Positions 25,380-34,314 of a stretch of 64,000 nt of DNA are shown here, in pieces. Numbering within the stretch: position 1 is the stretch's first letter; each line of letters begins with the position of its first letter. Origin of the DNA: VXNJ01 sp009840625 (GTDB taxonomy: Bacteria; Chloroflexota; UBA11872; VXNJ01); NCBI GenBank assembly GCA_965207915.1, contig OZ242304.1, positions 1,922,001 through 1,986,000 on the forward strand, in the 5' to 3' direction. Below the pieces are notes generated by a model. It searched no databases and was not told the DNA's origin. It worked only from the letters and a program-made list of their open reading frames with translations. Position numbers and translations under genes: made by a program.

Positions 25380-26699
25380 TTACTCGTATCGCAACGCGTC
25401 AATAGGGTTCAGACGCGCGGCCCGATTCGCCGGGTAGAGACCGAAAACAAGCCCGATTCCGGACGCCACGCCCAGCGCCAGCATTACCGAACCCGTTTCA
25501 ACCAGCGTGGGCAGCGGGTCGCCGTCGGCGATCGGAATCTGTCCGACGCCGAATGCGATCAACCACCCGAATCCGACTCCAAGGGCGCCCCCCAGGATGC
25601 TCAGCACGACGCTTTCGATCAGGAACTGGAACATCAGGTCGCGGTAGCGGGCCCCGAGTGCTTTGCGGATGCCGATCTCGCGTGTGCGTTCGGTCACCGT
25701 GACCAGCATGATGTTCATGATCCCGATTCCGCCGACCAGCAGCGAAATACCGCCGATGCTGCCCAGAAAGACGCTGGCCACGACGGTGATCTGGGCAAAT
25801 ATCTCCAGGATCTGGCTCTGGCTCAGGAACTGGAAGTCGTCTTCCTCGACGCGGTGCCGGGCGCGCAGGATGCTGGCGACTTCGGCGCGCACCTGAGCCA
25901 GGGTCTCGTCGCTTTCGTCCGCGAGCGCCAGGGAGATCTGGTTGACCGAAATCTCCCCGGTCGGGGTGTACTCGGCGGCCAGGCGGTAATGCTTGGTTGT
26001 CAGCGGAACTACGATGTTGTTGTCGTCGATCAGGAAACCTTGTCCGACGCCTTTCGCGATCCCGATCACGGTGAAGGAGCCGTTGCCGATCCGTACGGCC
26101 TGGCCCAGCAGTTGCTCGGATGCGCCGGCGAGTTCAGTGTCGGGGGAATCGGCGTCCAGACCGGCTACGATCGCCTCGCAATCGCCGCGTATGCCGAGCA
26201 TGCGTTCGGCGACGTTGGATCCCAGGATCGCGACCGCGGAACCCGATTCGTACTCGGCGCGGGTGAAGCCGCGGCCGAAATCGATCTCCATCCCGGAAAC
26301 GGCGAAATGCTCGAAGTCGGTACCGTCGATTCCAACGAAATCGGCGCAATCTTGAATGCGTACCACCGTGCCGGTGGTGCTCTTCACGGTTATCGCGTCG
26401 AGGTTGGGGATTTCGGCCTCGCGCAGGGCCTGGGCGTCCTCCAGAGACAGGAAGCCACTGGTGCCGGGCCTAAACACCGAACCCGAGCCGCCGCCGCTTC
26501 CGCCCGGGAACACGACCATCAGATTGGCGCCGGCGCCGCGAATCTCGGAGACGATCAGTTGGTTGAACCCTGCAGCCAGCGAAAGCAGGGCGATCACCGA
26601 ACCAACCCCGATCACGATTCCTAGCGTGGTCAACAGGGTGCGCAGCGGGTTGGTAGCCAGCGAACGCACCGCTTGGGCGAGCGCGGCGGTCAGCTGCAT
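25380..26699 (-). CDS. MacB/FtsX-type ABC transporter permease
   Basis: The 439-aa membrane protein has the MacB-like layout: N-terminal helix (LLTTLGIVIGVGSVIALLSLA, read at residues 21-42), a large extracytoplasmic domain (about 45-300) and three C-terminal FtsX helices from about 315, with the signature EIGIRKALGAR. MacB-type exporters move peptides, macrolides or lipoproteins outward. Unlike E. coli MacB the ATPase is a separate gene, 13 bp upstream, as in many Gram-positives and Chloroflexota. ATG start. Last gene of the three-gene export operon. Confidence 0.92.
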   Translation of the reverse strand: MQLTAALAQAVRSLATNPLRTLLTTLGIVIGVGSVIALLSLAAGFNQLIVSEIRGAGANLMVVFPGGSGGGSGSVFRPGTSGFLSLEDAQALREAEIPNLDAITVKSTTGTVVRIQDCADFVGIDGTDFEHFAVSGMEIDFGRGFTRAEYESGSAVAILGSNVAERMLGIRGDCEAIVAGLDADSPDTELAGASEQLLGQAVRIGNGSFTVIGIAKGVGQGFLIDDNNIVVPLTTKHYRLAAEYTPTGEISVNQISLALADESDETLAQVRAEVASILRARHRVEEDDFQFLSQSQILEIFAQITVVASVFLGSIGGISLLVGGIGIMNIMLVTVTERTREIGIRKALGARYRDLMFQFLIESVVLSILGGALGVGFGWLIAFGVGQIPIADGDPLPTLVETGSVMLALGVASGIGLVFGLYPANRAARLNPIDALRYE

Positions 26700-26712
26700 T
26701 TCTGCGGACCGA

Positions 26713-27465
26713 TCAGCATTCCCCGGCGTCCGAACGCACGTCGCTGGCGATACGGCCGTCGTGCAGGGTAATCACCCTCCGGCAGCGCGCCGCGATTTCA
26801 TGTTCATGAGTGACCAGGACAATCGTCATCCCCTGCTCGGAATTGAGCCGGGAAATGACGTCCATGATTTCCAGCGACATCGACGAATCGAGGTTTCCGG
26901 TCGGTTCGTCGGCCAGGATGATTTCCGGTTCGGTCACCAGGGCGCGGGCGATCGCCACCCGCTGTTGCTGTCCGCCGGAGAGCCGGTTGGGGGTATGGTG
27001 CATCCGGTCGCCCAGACCCACCCGAACCAGCGCCGCCTGGGCCAGGTCCGACCGCCGGCGCGCGCGCCGGTATATAAGCGGAAGCTTCACTTGCTCCAGC
27101 GCGTTTAGCCGCGGCAGAAGGTTGTAGGACTGGAATACGAAGCCGATCTTGGCGTTGCGGATCTTGGCCAGGGCGCCATCGCCGAGGTCGGCGACGTATT
27201 CGCCGTCGAGCCAGTAATCGCCGGCGGTGGGAACCTCGAGGCAACCCAGGATGTTCATCAGGGTCGATTTGCCGGATCCGGACTGACCCACGATGGCCAC
27301 CATCTCGCCGGGCTGAATCTGGAAACTAACGCCCCGCAGGGCCGGGACCTTGGTGGCGCCGGTGTCGTAAGTCTTGGTCAGGTCGGCGATCCTGATGACG
27401 GGATCCGGCCGGACCGGGGTGGCCGTGGCGGCGCCGCCGGAGCTCTGGTCCCGCCTACTCTTCAT
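26713..27465 (-). CDS. MacB/LolD-type ABC transporter ATP-binding protein
   Basis: The ATPase partner of the adjacent MacB-like permease. Walker A is GQSGSGKST (about residues 49-57), the Q-loop is FVFQSYNLLPR, the signature is LSGGQQQRVAIARAL, and Walker B is IILADEPTGNLD with the H-loop VTHEHE. I use the ATG at 27465 (MKSRRDQSSG, 250 aa); a TTG at 27480 is also in frame. Either start overlaps the end of the adaptor gene, so translation is probably coupled. The N-terminal 20 residues are a Gly/Ala/Pro linker. Confidence 0.93.
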   Translation of the reverse strand: MKSRRDQSSGGAATATPVRPDPVIRIADLTKTYDTGATKVPALRGVSFQIQPGEMVAIVGQSGSGKSTLMNILGCLEVPTAGDYWLDGEYVADLGDGALAKIRNAKIGFVFQSYNLLPRLNALEQVKLPLIYRRARRRSDLAQAALVRVGLGDRMHHTPNRLSGGQQQRVAIARALVTEPEIILADEPTGNLDSSMSLEIMDVISRLNSEQGMTIVLVTHEHEIAARCRRVITLHDGRIASDVRSDAGEC

Positions 27466-29248
27466 CGTCCGGCGGGCCAAAGGAGAGATCGATTTCTTCG
27501 GCCCCGGTCAGGCTGGTGCGGACCAACTCGCCGGCCGAGAGCCCGGAGAGCACCTCGACCTCGATTTCGTTGCGCAGGCCGACTTCGATTTCGCGTTCGG
27601 CGGGCAGATCGGTTTGCGGGTCGACGACCTCTACGGTTACGCGACCGTCTTCCTCGGTCAAAGCCGCCAGCGGAATGACTATCACGTTGCTGCGCGACTC
27701 GATGATGATCTCCAGGGCCACCGTCATCCCCGGCAGCAGCGAACCCGGGTCGGAACCGAATTCGATCGTCAGGTCGTAGGTGATCAGGCCGGCGTCGCTG
27801 GAGGGCTCGGGGTTGATGCTGCTGACGGTGCCCTCGAATATTTCCTCCGATCCGAATATGTCGGGTTCGATCGTAACTGCCTGTCCCACCGCCACCTTGC
27901 CCACGTCGATTTCGGTGACTCGGGTTTCGATCTGCGGCCGTGCGCCGGATTGGATCGCGATGAATCCCGCCGCCGGTTGGACGCCGATTGTCGCGTCGGC
28001 CTTGGTGATCGCCCCGCCGTACGGCGCGTTCAGCCGCGTTTTGGCCAACTGCTCGCGGGCGTCGTCGACGCGCCGCCGGGCCGCGGCCAGTCCCAATTCG
28101 GACTTGCGCACCACGTTCTTGGACGGAGGTTCCTGCAGGCGCCGCAATTCGATTTGGCGGCGAACGATCGCGTTCTCGGCAGTGGTGATCTCGTGCTCGG
28201 CCGGGCCGTCCTGGTAATCCTGCAGTGCCAGCTGAGCCGACGACATGCCGAGCAGCGCCGCCTGGTAGTCGATCCGGGCAACGGCGATCTCCTCTGAATC
28301 GGACTCGGTCAACTCCAGCAGCTGCAGGCGTGCGTTTTCGTATTCCTGCTCGGCCGCGGCCAGGCTGACGGCGCGGCGCCGTTTTTCCGCTTCGCTTACC
28401 GGCGCTTCCAGCTCGGCCAACGCCTCCCGGGCCTCGATCACCACGAGTTCCTGCAGGTCAATGTCGGTTTGCGTTGTCCGCGACGAATCGCGATAGTCTT
28501 CGAGTTTTTCCTCGGCCTGCTTCAGCGTCAGTCGGGCCGTTTCCAGCTGCAGATCACTTGGTCCGTCAAGGAAATCTTCATACGACTCCCGCTCGCTTAG
28601 CCAACTGGCCTCGGCGCGCTGGAACCTGGCCGTAGCAGCCGCGATCTGCTCGGCGGTGGCGCCGCCCTCGAGATCGGTGAGCTTGGCCTGCGCCTGGCGC
28701 AGGCTGCGCTCGTTTGTCAGCAGCGAACTGCGCAGCATCACCTCTGTCTGGGGATCCTCGAAATCGCGCAGCCGGGCGAGCGCGGCCTCGGCTTCGGCGA
28801 GGGAGAGCTTGGCCAACAGCAGATCGTCGGGGTCGGGCGGATCCAGCAGGGTCGCGTGGTCCAGGCTCGCCGATTCCAGCGATTCCTCGGCCTCCAGCAA
28901 CGCCTGCTCGAGATCGGCCGCGTCCAGCTCGGCCAGCAATTGTCCGGACTCGACCACGTCGCCCGGCGCAACCAGGACCCGGGCCAGCTTGCCGTTCACC
29001 TCGAACGCCAGTTCATCAGCCTTTGCGGCGGCGACGTTGCCGACCGCCGACACCACCCGGGCCAGATCGCCGCGCTCGACCGTCACGGCCCGGCCCAGCT
29101 GAACGTCGGATTCCGGATCCTCGGAACCGGGTCCGAATCCGAACGGACCGAAGAAAAGGGCCGCGGCCGCAACCGCCGCCAGAAGCGCCAGCGCGATTCC
29201 GGCTCGCAACAGGATGCGGCGCAATCGTCGGGGGCTAGATAGTTTCAT
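27455..29248 (-). CDS. MacA/HlyD-family membrane-fusion (adaptor) protein
   Basis: A 597-aa extracytoplasmic adaptor. One N-terminal helix (residues 13-33) anchors it. It then has a biotinyl-lipoyl-like half (ELAFEVNGKLARVLVAPGDVV), a very long alpha-helical hairpin rich in Ala, Glu and Leu (about residues 110-400), the second lipoyl half (RLNAPYGGAITKADATIGV), a beta-barrel and a membrane-proximal domain at the end. The hairpin is much longer than in E. coli MacA, as in other adaptors of organisms with a thick wall or no outer membrane. First gene of the MacA-ATPase-MacB operon. ATG start. Confidence 0.9.
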   Translation of the reverse strand: MKLSSPRRLRRILLRAGIALALLAAVAAAALFFGPFGFGPGSEDPESDVQLGRAVTVERGDLARVVSAVGNVAAAKADELAFEVNGKLARVLVAPGDVVESGQLLAELDAADLEQALLEAEESLESASLDHATLLDPPDPDDLLLAKLSLAEAEAALARLRDFEDPQTEVMLRSSLLTNERSLRQAQAKLTDLEGGATAEQIAAATARFQRAEASWLSERESYEDFLDGPSDLQLETARLTLKQAEEKLEDYRDSSRTTQTDIDLQELVVIEAREALAELEAPVSEAEKRRRAVSLAAAEQEYENARLQLLELTESDSEEIAVARIDYQAALLGMSSAQLALQDYQDGPAEHEITTAENAIVRRQIELRRLQEPPSKNVVRKSELGLAAARRRVDDAREQLAKTRLNAPYGGAITKADATIGVQPAAGFIAIQSGARPQIETRVTEIDVGKVAVGQAVTIEPDIFGSEEIFEGTVSSINPEPSSDAGLITYDLTIEFGSDPGSLLPGMTVALEIIIESRSNVIVIPLAALTEEDGRVTVEVVDPQTDLPAEREIEVGLRNEIEVEVLSGLSAGELVRTSLTGAEEIDLSFGPPDDEE

Positions 29249-29379
29249 GGTCGGTGGATCCTGGAATCAAAGCGTCCGGATCGCACGCCGTCCAGCCGGT
29301 CGATACGGAGCAAGTGGATGCGTGCGAGAGCGGTAGCAGCGCGCCAACACAGCTGTCCAGTTGGTGGGTGCGGACTAGG

Positions 29380-30216
29380 TCAGGACGATATGACCGGCAG
29401 GACCTGCAGAACCTCGTTGAGCGAGCCCGACCTGAACCCCTGCAAGTCAAGCGCAACGTAGCGGTACCCGGCCGCTTTGAGGCCGCTCACGATTCGCTCG
29501 CGGCGGCCATCCGTCAGTATCTTCTCGAGTTGGTCCTGGGGAATTTCCAGGCGGGCGATGTCGCCGTGATGGCGGACCCTGAACTCCGCGAAACCCTCGG
29601 CGCGCACAATCGCTTCGGCCGCTTCGATCTGGGCCAGTTTGGCGGCCGTAATGTGCTCGCCGTAGGCGACCCGCGAGGACAGGCAGGGGGCGGCCGGCTT
29701 GTTCCAGCTGGGAAGCTCCAGCGCCAATGAGAGCGCCCGCACCTCGGATTTGGACAGCCCGGCTTCGGCAAGGGGGGCCGCCGCGCCGGCCACTTTCGCC
29801 GCCGCCATGCCCGGGCGGTGGTCGCCAAGGTCGTCGGTCACCGGACCGTAGACGACGCTGGCGAACTGCGGATTGGCGCCGCGGAATTCGTCCAGGTTGA
29901 TGAATAATTCCTGTTTGCAGAAATAGCACCTGTTCGAATCGTTGATCTGGTAGTCGGGGTTGTCCACTTCTTCGGTGTATACGAACTCGTGGCGAATTCC
30001 GATCAGTTCCGCAAACGACTCTGCATCGGCGCGGTCCTTGGCCGAAAAACTGGGCGAAATCGCGGTGACCGCGACCGCTTCCGAACCCAGGACGTCATAA
30101 GCCACCCGCGCCAGCAGGGTCGAATCCACGCCGCCCGAATAGGCGACTATCACCGAGCCCAGCGATTCGAGGTGCTGCTGCAGCCGCCCGTATTTGGCTG
30201 CCAATTCAGGGGCCAT
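29380..30216 (-). CDS. larE: LarE-type ATP-dependent sulfur transferase (pyridinium-3,5-biscarboxylate mononucleotide)
   Basis: LarE adds sulfur to the nickel-pincer nucleotide cofactor of lactate racemase and relatives. I start at the ATG at 30216 (278 aa), which matches the usual LarE length; the frame is open to 30297. The PP-loop SGGVDST is at residues 27-33. Three cysteines are notable: CxxC in NRCYFCK (97, 100) and Cys178 in PCLSSR. The Lactobacillus enzyme, as known, has only the last, which it sacrifices; LarE with three cysteines can hold a [4Fe-4S] cluster and reuse it. The end LDLQGFRSGSLNEVL is also typical. No larB or larC is present in this window. A well-formed promoter lies upstream. 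Confidence 0.9.
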   Translation of the reverse strand: MAPELAAKYGRLQQHLESLGSVIVAYSGGVDSTLLARVAYDVLGSEAVAVTAISPSFSAKDRADAESFAELIGIRHEFVYTEEVDNPDYQINDSNRCYFCKQELFINLDEFRGANPQFASVVYGPVTDDLGDHRPGMAAAKVAGAAAPLAEAGLSKSEVRALSLALELPSWNKPAAPCLSSRVAYGEHITAAKLAQIEAAEAIVRAEGFAEFRVRHHGDIARLEIPQDQLEKILTDGRRERIVSGLKAAGYRYVALDLQGFRSGSLNEVLQVLPVISS

Positions 30217-30343
30217 CGCCGGGGCGGTTTCCACACCGGCTACGGGGTCGCGGTTTAGCGCCAAGCGCAATCCCCCACTGCTCATTAAAGTCGGCATTCG
30301 CTACCGCCAACGGTTTCCAATGTTAAGGAAGTCCTCGGCCCTC

Positions 30344-30372
30344 ACTATACGGTATGACCAAGTAGCTGTCAC
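30344..30372 (-). promoter_or_regulatory. sigma-70-type promoter for larE
   Basis: On the minus strand GTGACA (-35, 5 of 6 bases of TTGACA) is separated by 17 nt from TATAGT (-10, 5 of 6 of TATAAT). Transcription would start near 30337, about 40 nt before the first ATG and 120 nt before the start used for larE. Confidence 0.6.
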
Positions 30373-30503
30373 CAAACAATAGTCGGGGACGGGTTAAGCG
30401 CAGCTGTGTCGCCCGCGGCGGGCGCACCGCGCGTTTACTAGATCGCCACCAGCCTTGCGGGCCGCAGCCCCGACCGCTCGCGCTTTTGCTGGCAGCCGTG
30501 GCG

Positions 30504-31058
30504 TTATTCGATTTCCAGCCTGCCGGTTCGCGCGCCGCCATCACCCAGCAGATAGAAACCGGCGCTGGGATTCTGCGGGTCTTCCAGCGAGACGATCAGC
30601 ATGCGCACCGTCCCGATCCGGGCTTCGGCGATGTCCGTCTTCGAGGGTATCGGCGCCGAAGCCGGGTGGGAATGGAAGTAGGCAACTTCTTCCAGTCCGG
30701 CGGCTTCGATCCGATCAAAGGCGGCCATCAGGCCACGCGGGTCCATCCGGTAGCGGCGCGGATCGGCGAGTACGTTAACGACCGGGACCGACAGCTCCGC
30801 GCGCTGGCCCCCGGCAAACAATTGGCCGCCGAGCACGCCGCAGGCCTCATTGGGCGCCTCCCGCCGGCAGTGGGCCACCAGATCACGCCAGGCCGCCACC
30901 CCCAGAACCAGCCGTTCGGCACCGTCCGCCGGACCAGTTGCCGCCGGCCCGGAACTCGGGGGAAATTTTTCAGGGTTCTGCACTCGATTGAAATCCCGCT
31001 CGAAATCTCGCTTGGGCCCCGGCCTTTCTAAGGTTGGAGAAGGCCTAAATGCACCCAA
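30504..31058 (-). CDS. JAMM/MPN-domain (M67 family) metallopeptidase
   Basis: The product has the full JAB1/MPN zinc-protease motif: Glu71 in NEACGVLGG, then HSH at 129-131, seven residues, Ser139 and Asp142 (HxHx7Sx2D). Bacterial members cleave isopeptide-like bonds, for example releasing ThiS/MoaD/CysO-type sulfur carriers from their targets; the partner here is unknown. The frame begins with a TTG at 31058 (184 aa) but the first 50 residues look unstructured and Pro-rich; a GTG at 30983 is a plausible later start. The next gene on the same strand is larE, across a gap with its own promoter. Confidence 0.82.
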   Translation of the reverse strand: MGAFRPSPTLERPGPKRDFERDFNRVQNPEKFPPSSGPAATGPADGAERLVLGVAAWRDLVAHCRREAPNEACGVLGGQLFAGGQRAELSVPVVNVLADPRRYRMDPRGLMAAFDRIEAAGLEEVAYFHSHPASAPIPSKTDIAEARIGTVRMLIVSLEDPQNPSAGFYLLGDGGARTGRLEIE

Positions 31059-31219
31059 ATTCTGATAACATCTTTATCGAAACAAGCCGCCGCTGTACAT
31101 ACAAGCGCTGGAAAGATTTAAGCCGGCGGGCGCGCGGGTGAAGCACCAACTTGCCTGGCGCCGGGCTTGTTTTGAACCCTTTTCGTCAAATAATGCCGCA
31201 TGCTGCCGAGGGAGCGTAA

Positions 31220-32848
31220 ATGGCAAAGCAAGTAGCGCTCGATGCCGAAGCCCGCAAGCTTCTTCTCCAGGGAATAGACACCGTTGCCAACGCGGTGCGC
31301 ACGACTCTGGGACCCAAAGGCCGCAACGTGGCCCTGGGCAAGAAATTCGGGGCCCCCACGGTGACCCACGACGGCGTAACCGTGGCCAAGGAAATCGAGC
31401 TTGAGCACGCCTTTGAAAACATGGGCGCGCAGCTGATCAAAGAGGCCGCATCCAAGACCAACGACGTGGCCGGCGACGGCACCACGACGGCCACCGTCTT
31501 GGCCCAGACCATCCTCAAGGAAGGTTTGCGCAACGTAGCCGCCGGGTCGAACCCGATGATCATCAAGCGCGGAATCGGCCAGGGCGTAGCTGTCCTGGTT
31601 GGGAACCTGCAAGGTCAGGCCAAGCAGATCAAGGGCACCGAGGAGATCGCACAGATCGCCTCGATTTCGGCCGCCGACACCGAGATCGGCAACATGATCG
31701 CCAAGGTCATGGACAAGGTCGGCAAGGACGGCGTCATAACCGTCGAGGAGTCCAAGGGGCTCGAGCTTGAGGACGACTACGTCGAGGGGCTGCAATTCGA
31801 CCGTGGGTACCTGTCGCCGTACTTCGTCACCGACCAGGACCGGATGGAAGCCCAGATCGAAGATCCGTACATCCTCATCACCGACGGCAAGGTGTCGGCC
31901 GTCTCCGACATACTGCCAACCCTGGAAAAGGTCACCCAGGCCGGCAAAAAGGACTTCATCGTAATCGCCGAGGACATCGAGGGCGAAGCGCTGGCCACCC
32001 TTGTAGTGAACAAGCTGCGCGGCATTCTCAACTGCCTCGCGGTAAAGGCGCCCGGTTACGGCGACCGTCGCAAGGAACTCCTGCAGGACATTGCGATCAT
32101 CACCGGCGGCACCGTTATTGCGTCCGACATGGGTCGAACCCTCGACAGCGTGATCCTGGAGGATCTGGGCCGCTCGCGACGGGTGTTTGCAACCAAGGAT
32201 GAGACGACCATCGTCGAGGGCGTAGGCACCGACGAATCGCGCCTGGGCCGCATCAAGCAGCTGGATGCCCAGATCCGCGAGGCGACATCGGACTACGACC
32301 GCGAAAAGCTCGAAGAGCGCAAGGCCAAGCTGGCCGGCGGCGTGGCTATCATCCGGGTCGGCGCGGCCACCGAAACCGAGCAGAAGGAAAAGCAGCATCG
32401 GGTCGAGGACGCGATTTCGGCCACCCAGGCCGCGATTGAAGAGGGCATCGTCGCCGGCGGCGGCGTTGCGCTGGTCAATTCGCTTGCCGCGCTCGACGAA
32501 GTAGCGGTCGAAGGCGACGAATCGGCCGGTATACGGGCCTTGCGCCGCGCCCTGGTCGCACCGCTCGAGTACATTGCCGAGAACGCCGGTCACGACGGTG
32601 GCGTGGTGGTGCAGGAAGTGCGCCGCCGACACGCCGAGTCCGACAACGCCTTTATCGGCTTTGACGTGATCTCGGAGGACTACGTCAACATGTTCGACGC
32701 CGGCATCATTGACCCGCTGAAGGTCACTCGTTCGGCGCTGGAGAATGCGGCCTCGATCGCCAGCATGATCCTGACCACCGAGGCGCTGATTGCCGACCTG
32801 CCGGAAGAGAATCCGGCCCCGGCGCCCGGCCCGGAAATGGGCTACTAG
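31220..32848 (+). CDS. groL: chaperonin GroEL
   Basis: The 542-aa 60-kDa chaperonin subunit, aligned end to end with the family: KGRNVALGKKFGAPTVTHDG, the nucleotide site VAGDGTTTATVLAQ (about residues 85-98), the apical domain (190-375) and GGVAL...ENAGHDGGVVV. It ends in GPEMGY instead of the usual GGM repeats, so the flexible tail in the folding chamber is short. GGGAG lies 6 nt before the ATG. No groES is beside it and I see no CIRCE element (TTAGCACTC/GAGTGCTAA) upstream, so a HrcA-type control is unlikely. A clear terminator follows. Confidence 0.97.
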   Translation: MAKQVALDAEARKLLLQGIDTVANAVRTTLGPKGRNVALGKKFGAPTVTHDGVTVAKEIELEHAFENMGAQLIKEAASKTNDVAGDGTTTATVLAQTILKEGLRNVAAGSNPMIIKRGIGQGVAVLVGNLQGQAKQIKGTEEIAQIASISAADTEIGNMIAKVMDKVGKDGVITVEESKGLELEDDYVEGLQFDRGYLSPYFVTDQDRMEAQIEDPYILITDGKVSAVSDILPTLEKVTQAGKKDFIVIAEDIEGEALATLVVNKLRGILNCLAVKAPGYGDRRKELLQDIAIITGGTVIASDMGRTLDSVILEDLGRSRRVFATKDETTIVEGVGTDESRLGRIKQLDAQIREATSDYDREKLEERKAKLAGGVAIIRVGAATETEQKEKQHRVEDAISATQAAIEEGIVAGGGVALVNSLAALDEVAVEGDESAGIRALRRALVAPLEYIAENAGHDGGVVVQEVRRRHAESDNAFIGFDVISEDYVNMFDAGIIDPLKVTRSALENAASIASMILTTEALIADLPEENPAPAPGPEMGY

Positions 32849-32902
32849 ACCGCAACAGTCACCGGGCTTCCGGCAATCGTCGGTAGCCCGGCCGGCTAGC
32901 GC

Positions 32903-32942
32903 AACGCCTCGGCTGACGACCGGCCGGGGCGTTCGGTTTTTT
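32903..32942 (+). terminator. rho-independent terminator of groEL
   Basis: AACGCCTCGG pairs with CCGGGGCGTT over an 11-nt loop, 10 bp with one G-T pair, followed by CGG and six T residues. It starts 54 nt after the groEL stop. Confidence 0.85.
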
Positions 32943-32953
32943 GGGGCCGGCCC

Positions 32954-33238
32954 CTATACCCGCGTTATGGTTCCCAGGTCGGCGACCATTACCCAGCCGC
33001 CGCGATCGCCGGCGTTGTCGCGCATCTTTGCGATCGCCCGATCCACGTCGTCGGCCCGCAGGCCGGCCAGGAACGTGACGTTGCCGCGGCGCAGGAATCC
33101 GCCGGCGGTATTGATGCGGGTGACCCTGAAGCCGTCGGCCAGCAGCGCTTGCTGGACGCGATCGGCAACCGTGTGGGCCACGATTGCCAAAAGGGCCTTT
33201 TCGGGCCTTGCGCCGGGCGGTTGGATCTGATCTGACAT
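32954..33238 (-). CDS. DarA/YaaQ-like cyclic-di-AMP receptor (PII-fold)
   Basis: A 94-aa protein of the DUF970 family (B. subtilis YaaQ/DarA, PstA), PII-like trimers that bind c-di-AMP. Matching features: KALLAIVAHTVADRV, DGFRVTRINTAGGFLRRGN and VTFLAGL, the conserved T-loop/B-loop region of the ligand site. I start at the ATG at 33238; the longer frame begins at a TTG at 33259. In Firmicutes darA is linked to tmk/holB, but here it lies alone between groEL and a CcdA-like gene. A c-di-AMP signal would tie in with the cation-transport operon at 36-38 kb, but no cyclase gene is seen. Confidence 0.88.
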   Translation of the reverse strand: MSDQIQPPGARPEKALLAIVAHTVADRVQQALLADGFRVTRINTAGGFLRRGNVTFLAGLRADDVDRAIAKMRDNAGDRGGWVMVADLGTITRV

Positions 33239-33384
33239 GTATTCGGCCAAATGCCGCAAACGCGGTCTACGTCAACTGGACATATTCTGACCAAGCTGGC
33301 CACCTTCGGCGCGCCGACCCGGATAATCGTTCGTGGCAACGCTCGTGCCCGTCGGCACACGAATTCAGCAAAGAGGCCTAGAAC

Positions 33385-34251
33385 ATGGCCAGCGCTTCAA
33401 CCGCAGTCGCGGCGAATCCGCCGCGGACCAGACTGATCCTCCACGCCCTGTCGTTCGTTCTGGGATTTAGCCTTCTCTTTTCACTGGCCGGGTTTTCATT
33501 CGGAGTCGTGGGCCGCCTGGTGGACGACTACCGTCCGATCATCAACGTCGTCGCCGGCGTGGCGTTAGCGGTCTTCGGACTGCACCTGACCGGCTTGTTC
33601 CGCGAGCTGGCATTCCGGCTGGCTGGCCCGGCCCGCGAGGGCAGATTCGATTGGGCGCGGCGCGCCATTGCGGCCGCCTCGGCGCGGCTGGCCGGGGCGC
33701 TCTACCGTCAGGGTCAAATCGAGTTCCGCACCGGCCGATCGGGGTACCGATCGTCGTTTGCGGTCGGCCTGGCCTTCGCGTTGGGCTGGACCCCTTGCGT
33801 CGGCTTCATTCTTGGCGGAATCCTGACCGCGGCATACAACTCCGAATCGGTCGCCACCGCTTACCTGCTGCTGCTGGCCTACTCGCTCGGCCTGGGCGTC
33901 CCTTTCCTGGTCCTGGCCGCATTCACCGAGCGTCTTCAGGGCCCCTTGACCGCGCTCAGCCGGCGCTCCAACGCGATCGCCATCGTTTCCGGCTTACTGC
34001 TGATGGCGTTCGGACTATTCATCGCCTTTGATTTGGTGGCGTTGCTGTCGCGTTACCTGGCCGACGTGCCGGTTTTTAACGACGAATTCCTGATGGCTGG
34101 CAACGAAGCGATCAATCTGGGCTGGATGGTGCCGGCATTCGTCGCCGGGATACTCTCTTTCATTTCCCCGTGCGTACTGCCGCTGGCCCCCGTCTACCTG
34201 GCCCATCTGGCCGGGCAGATTTCGGCCGATCAGGCGGTTACGGGAAACTAG
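33385..34251 (+). CDS. CcdA/DsbD-type thiol transport membrane protein with permuted helix order
   Basis: CcdA proteins carry electrons across the membrane with one Cys in an early helix (SPCVLPLxPxYL) and one in a later helix (WTPCxGPxL). Here both exist but in reversed order. The protein begins with what is normally helix 2 (LILHALSFVLGFSLLFSLAG, residues 17-36), continues with DYRPIINVVAGVALAVFGLHL, then FALGWTPCVGFILG (Cys138), two further helices, and only then GWMVPAFVAGILSFISPCVL (Cys263) and APVYLAHLAGQIS near the C-terminus (288 aa). The frame is uninterrupted. GAGG 8 nt before the ATG supports the start and a TAG lies just upstream, so nothing is missing at the 5' side. It is flanked by darA and pheA; no thioredoxin or cytochrome genes are adjacent. 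Confidence 0.85.
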   Translation: MASASTAVAANPPRTRLILHALSFVLGFSLLFSLAGFSFGVVGRLVDDYRPIINVVAGVALAVFGLHLTGLFRELAFRLAGPAREGRFDWARRAIAAASARLAGALYRQGQIEFRTGRSGYRSSFAVGLAFALGWTPCVGFILGGILTAAYNSESVATAYLLLLAYSLGLGVPFLVLAAFTERLQGPLTALSRRSNAIAIVSGLLLMAFGLFIAFDLVALLSRYLADVPVFNDEFLMAGNEAINLGWMVPAFVAGILSFISPCVLPLAPVYLAHLAGQISADQAVTGN

Positions 34252-34314
34252 CCGTAGACGGAATCAAGACCGCCGACTAGCTCAATCCCGGAAAGCCCCC
34301 GAGAGACTTCCAAG

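Noticed and set aside
31059..31219. CIRCE or sigma-32-like element before groEL
   Set aside because: No TTAGCACTC/GAGTGCTAA repeat and no clear heat-shock promoter boxes were found.
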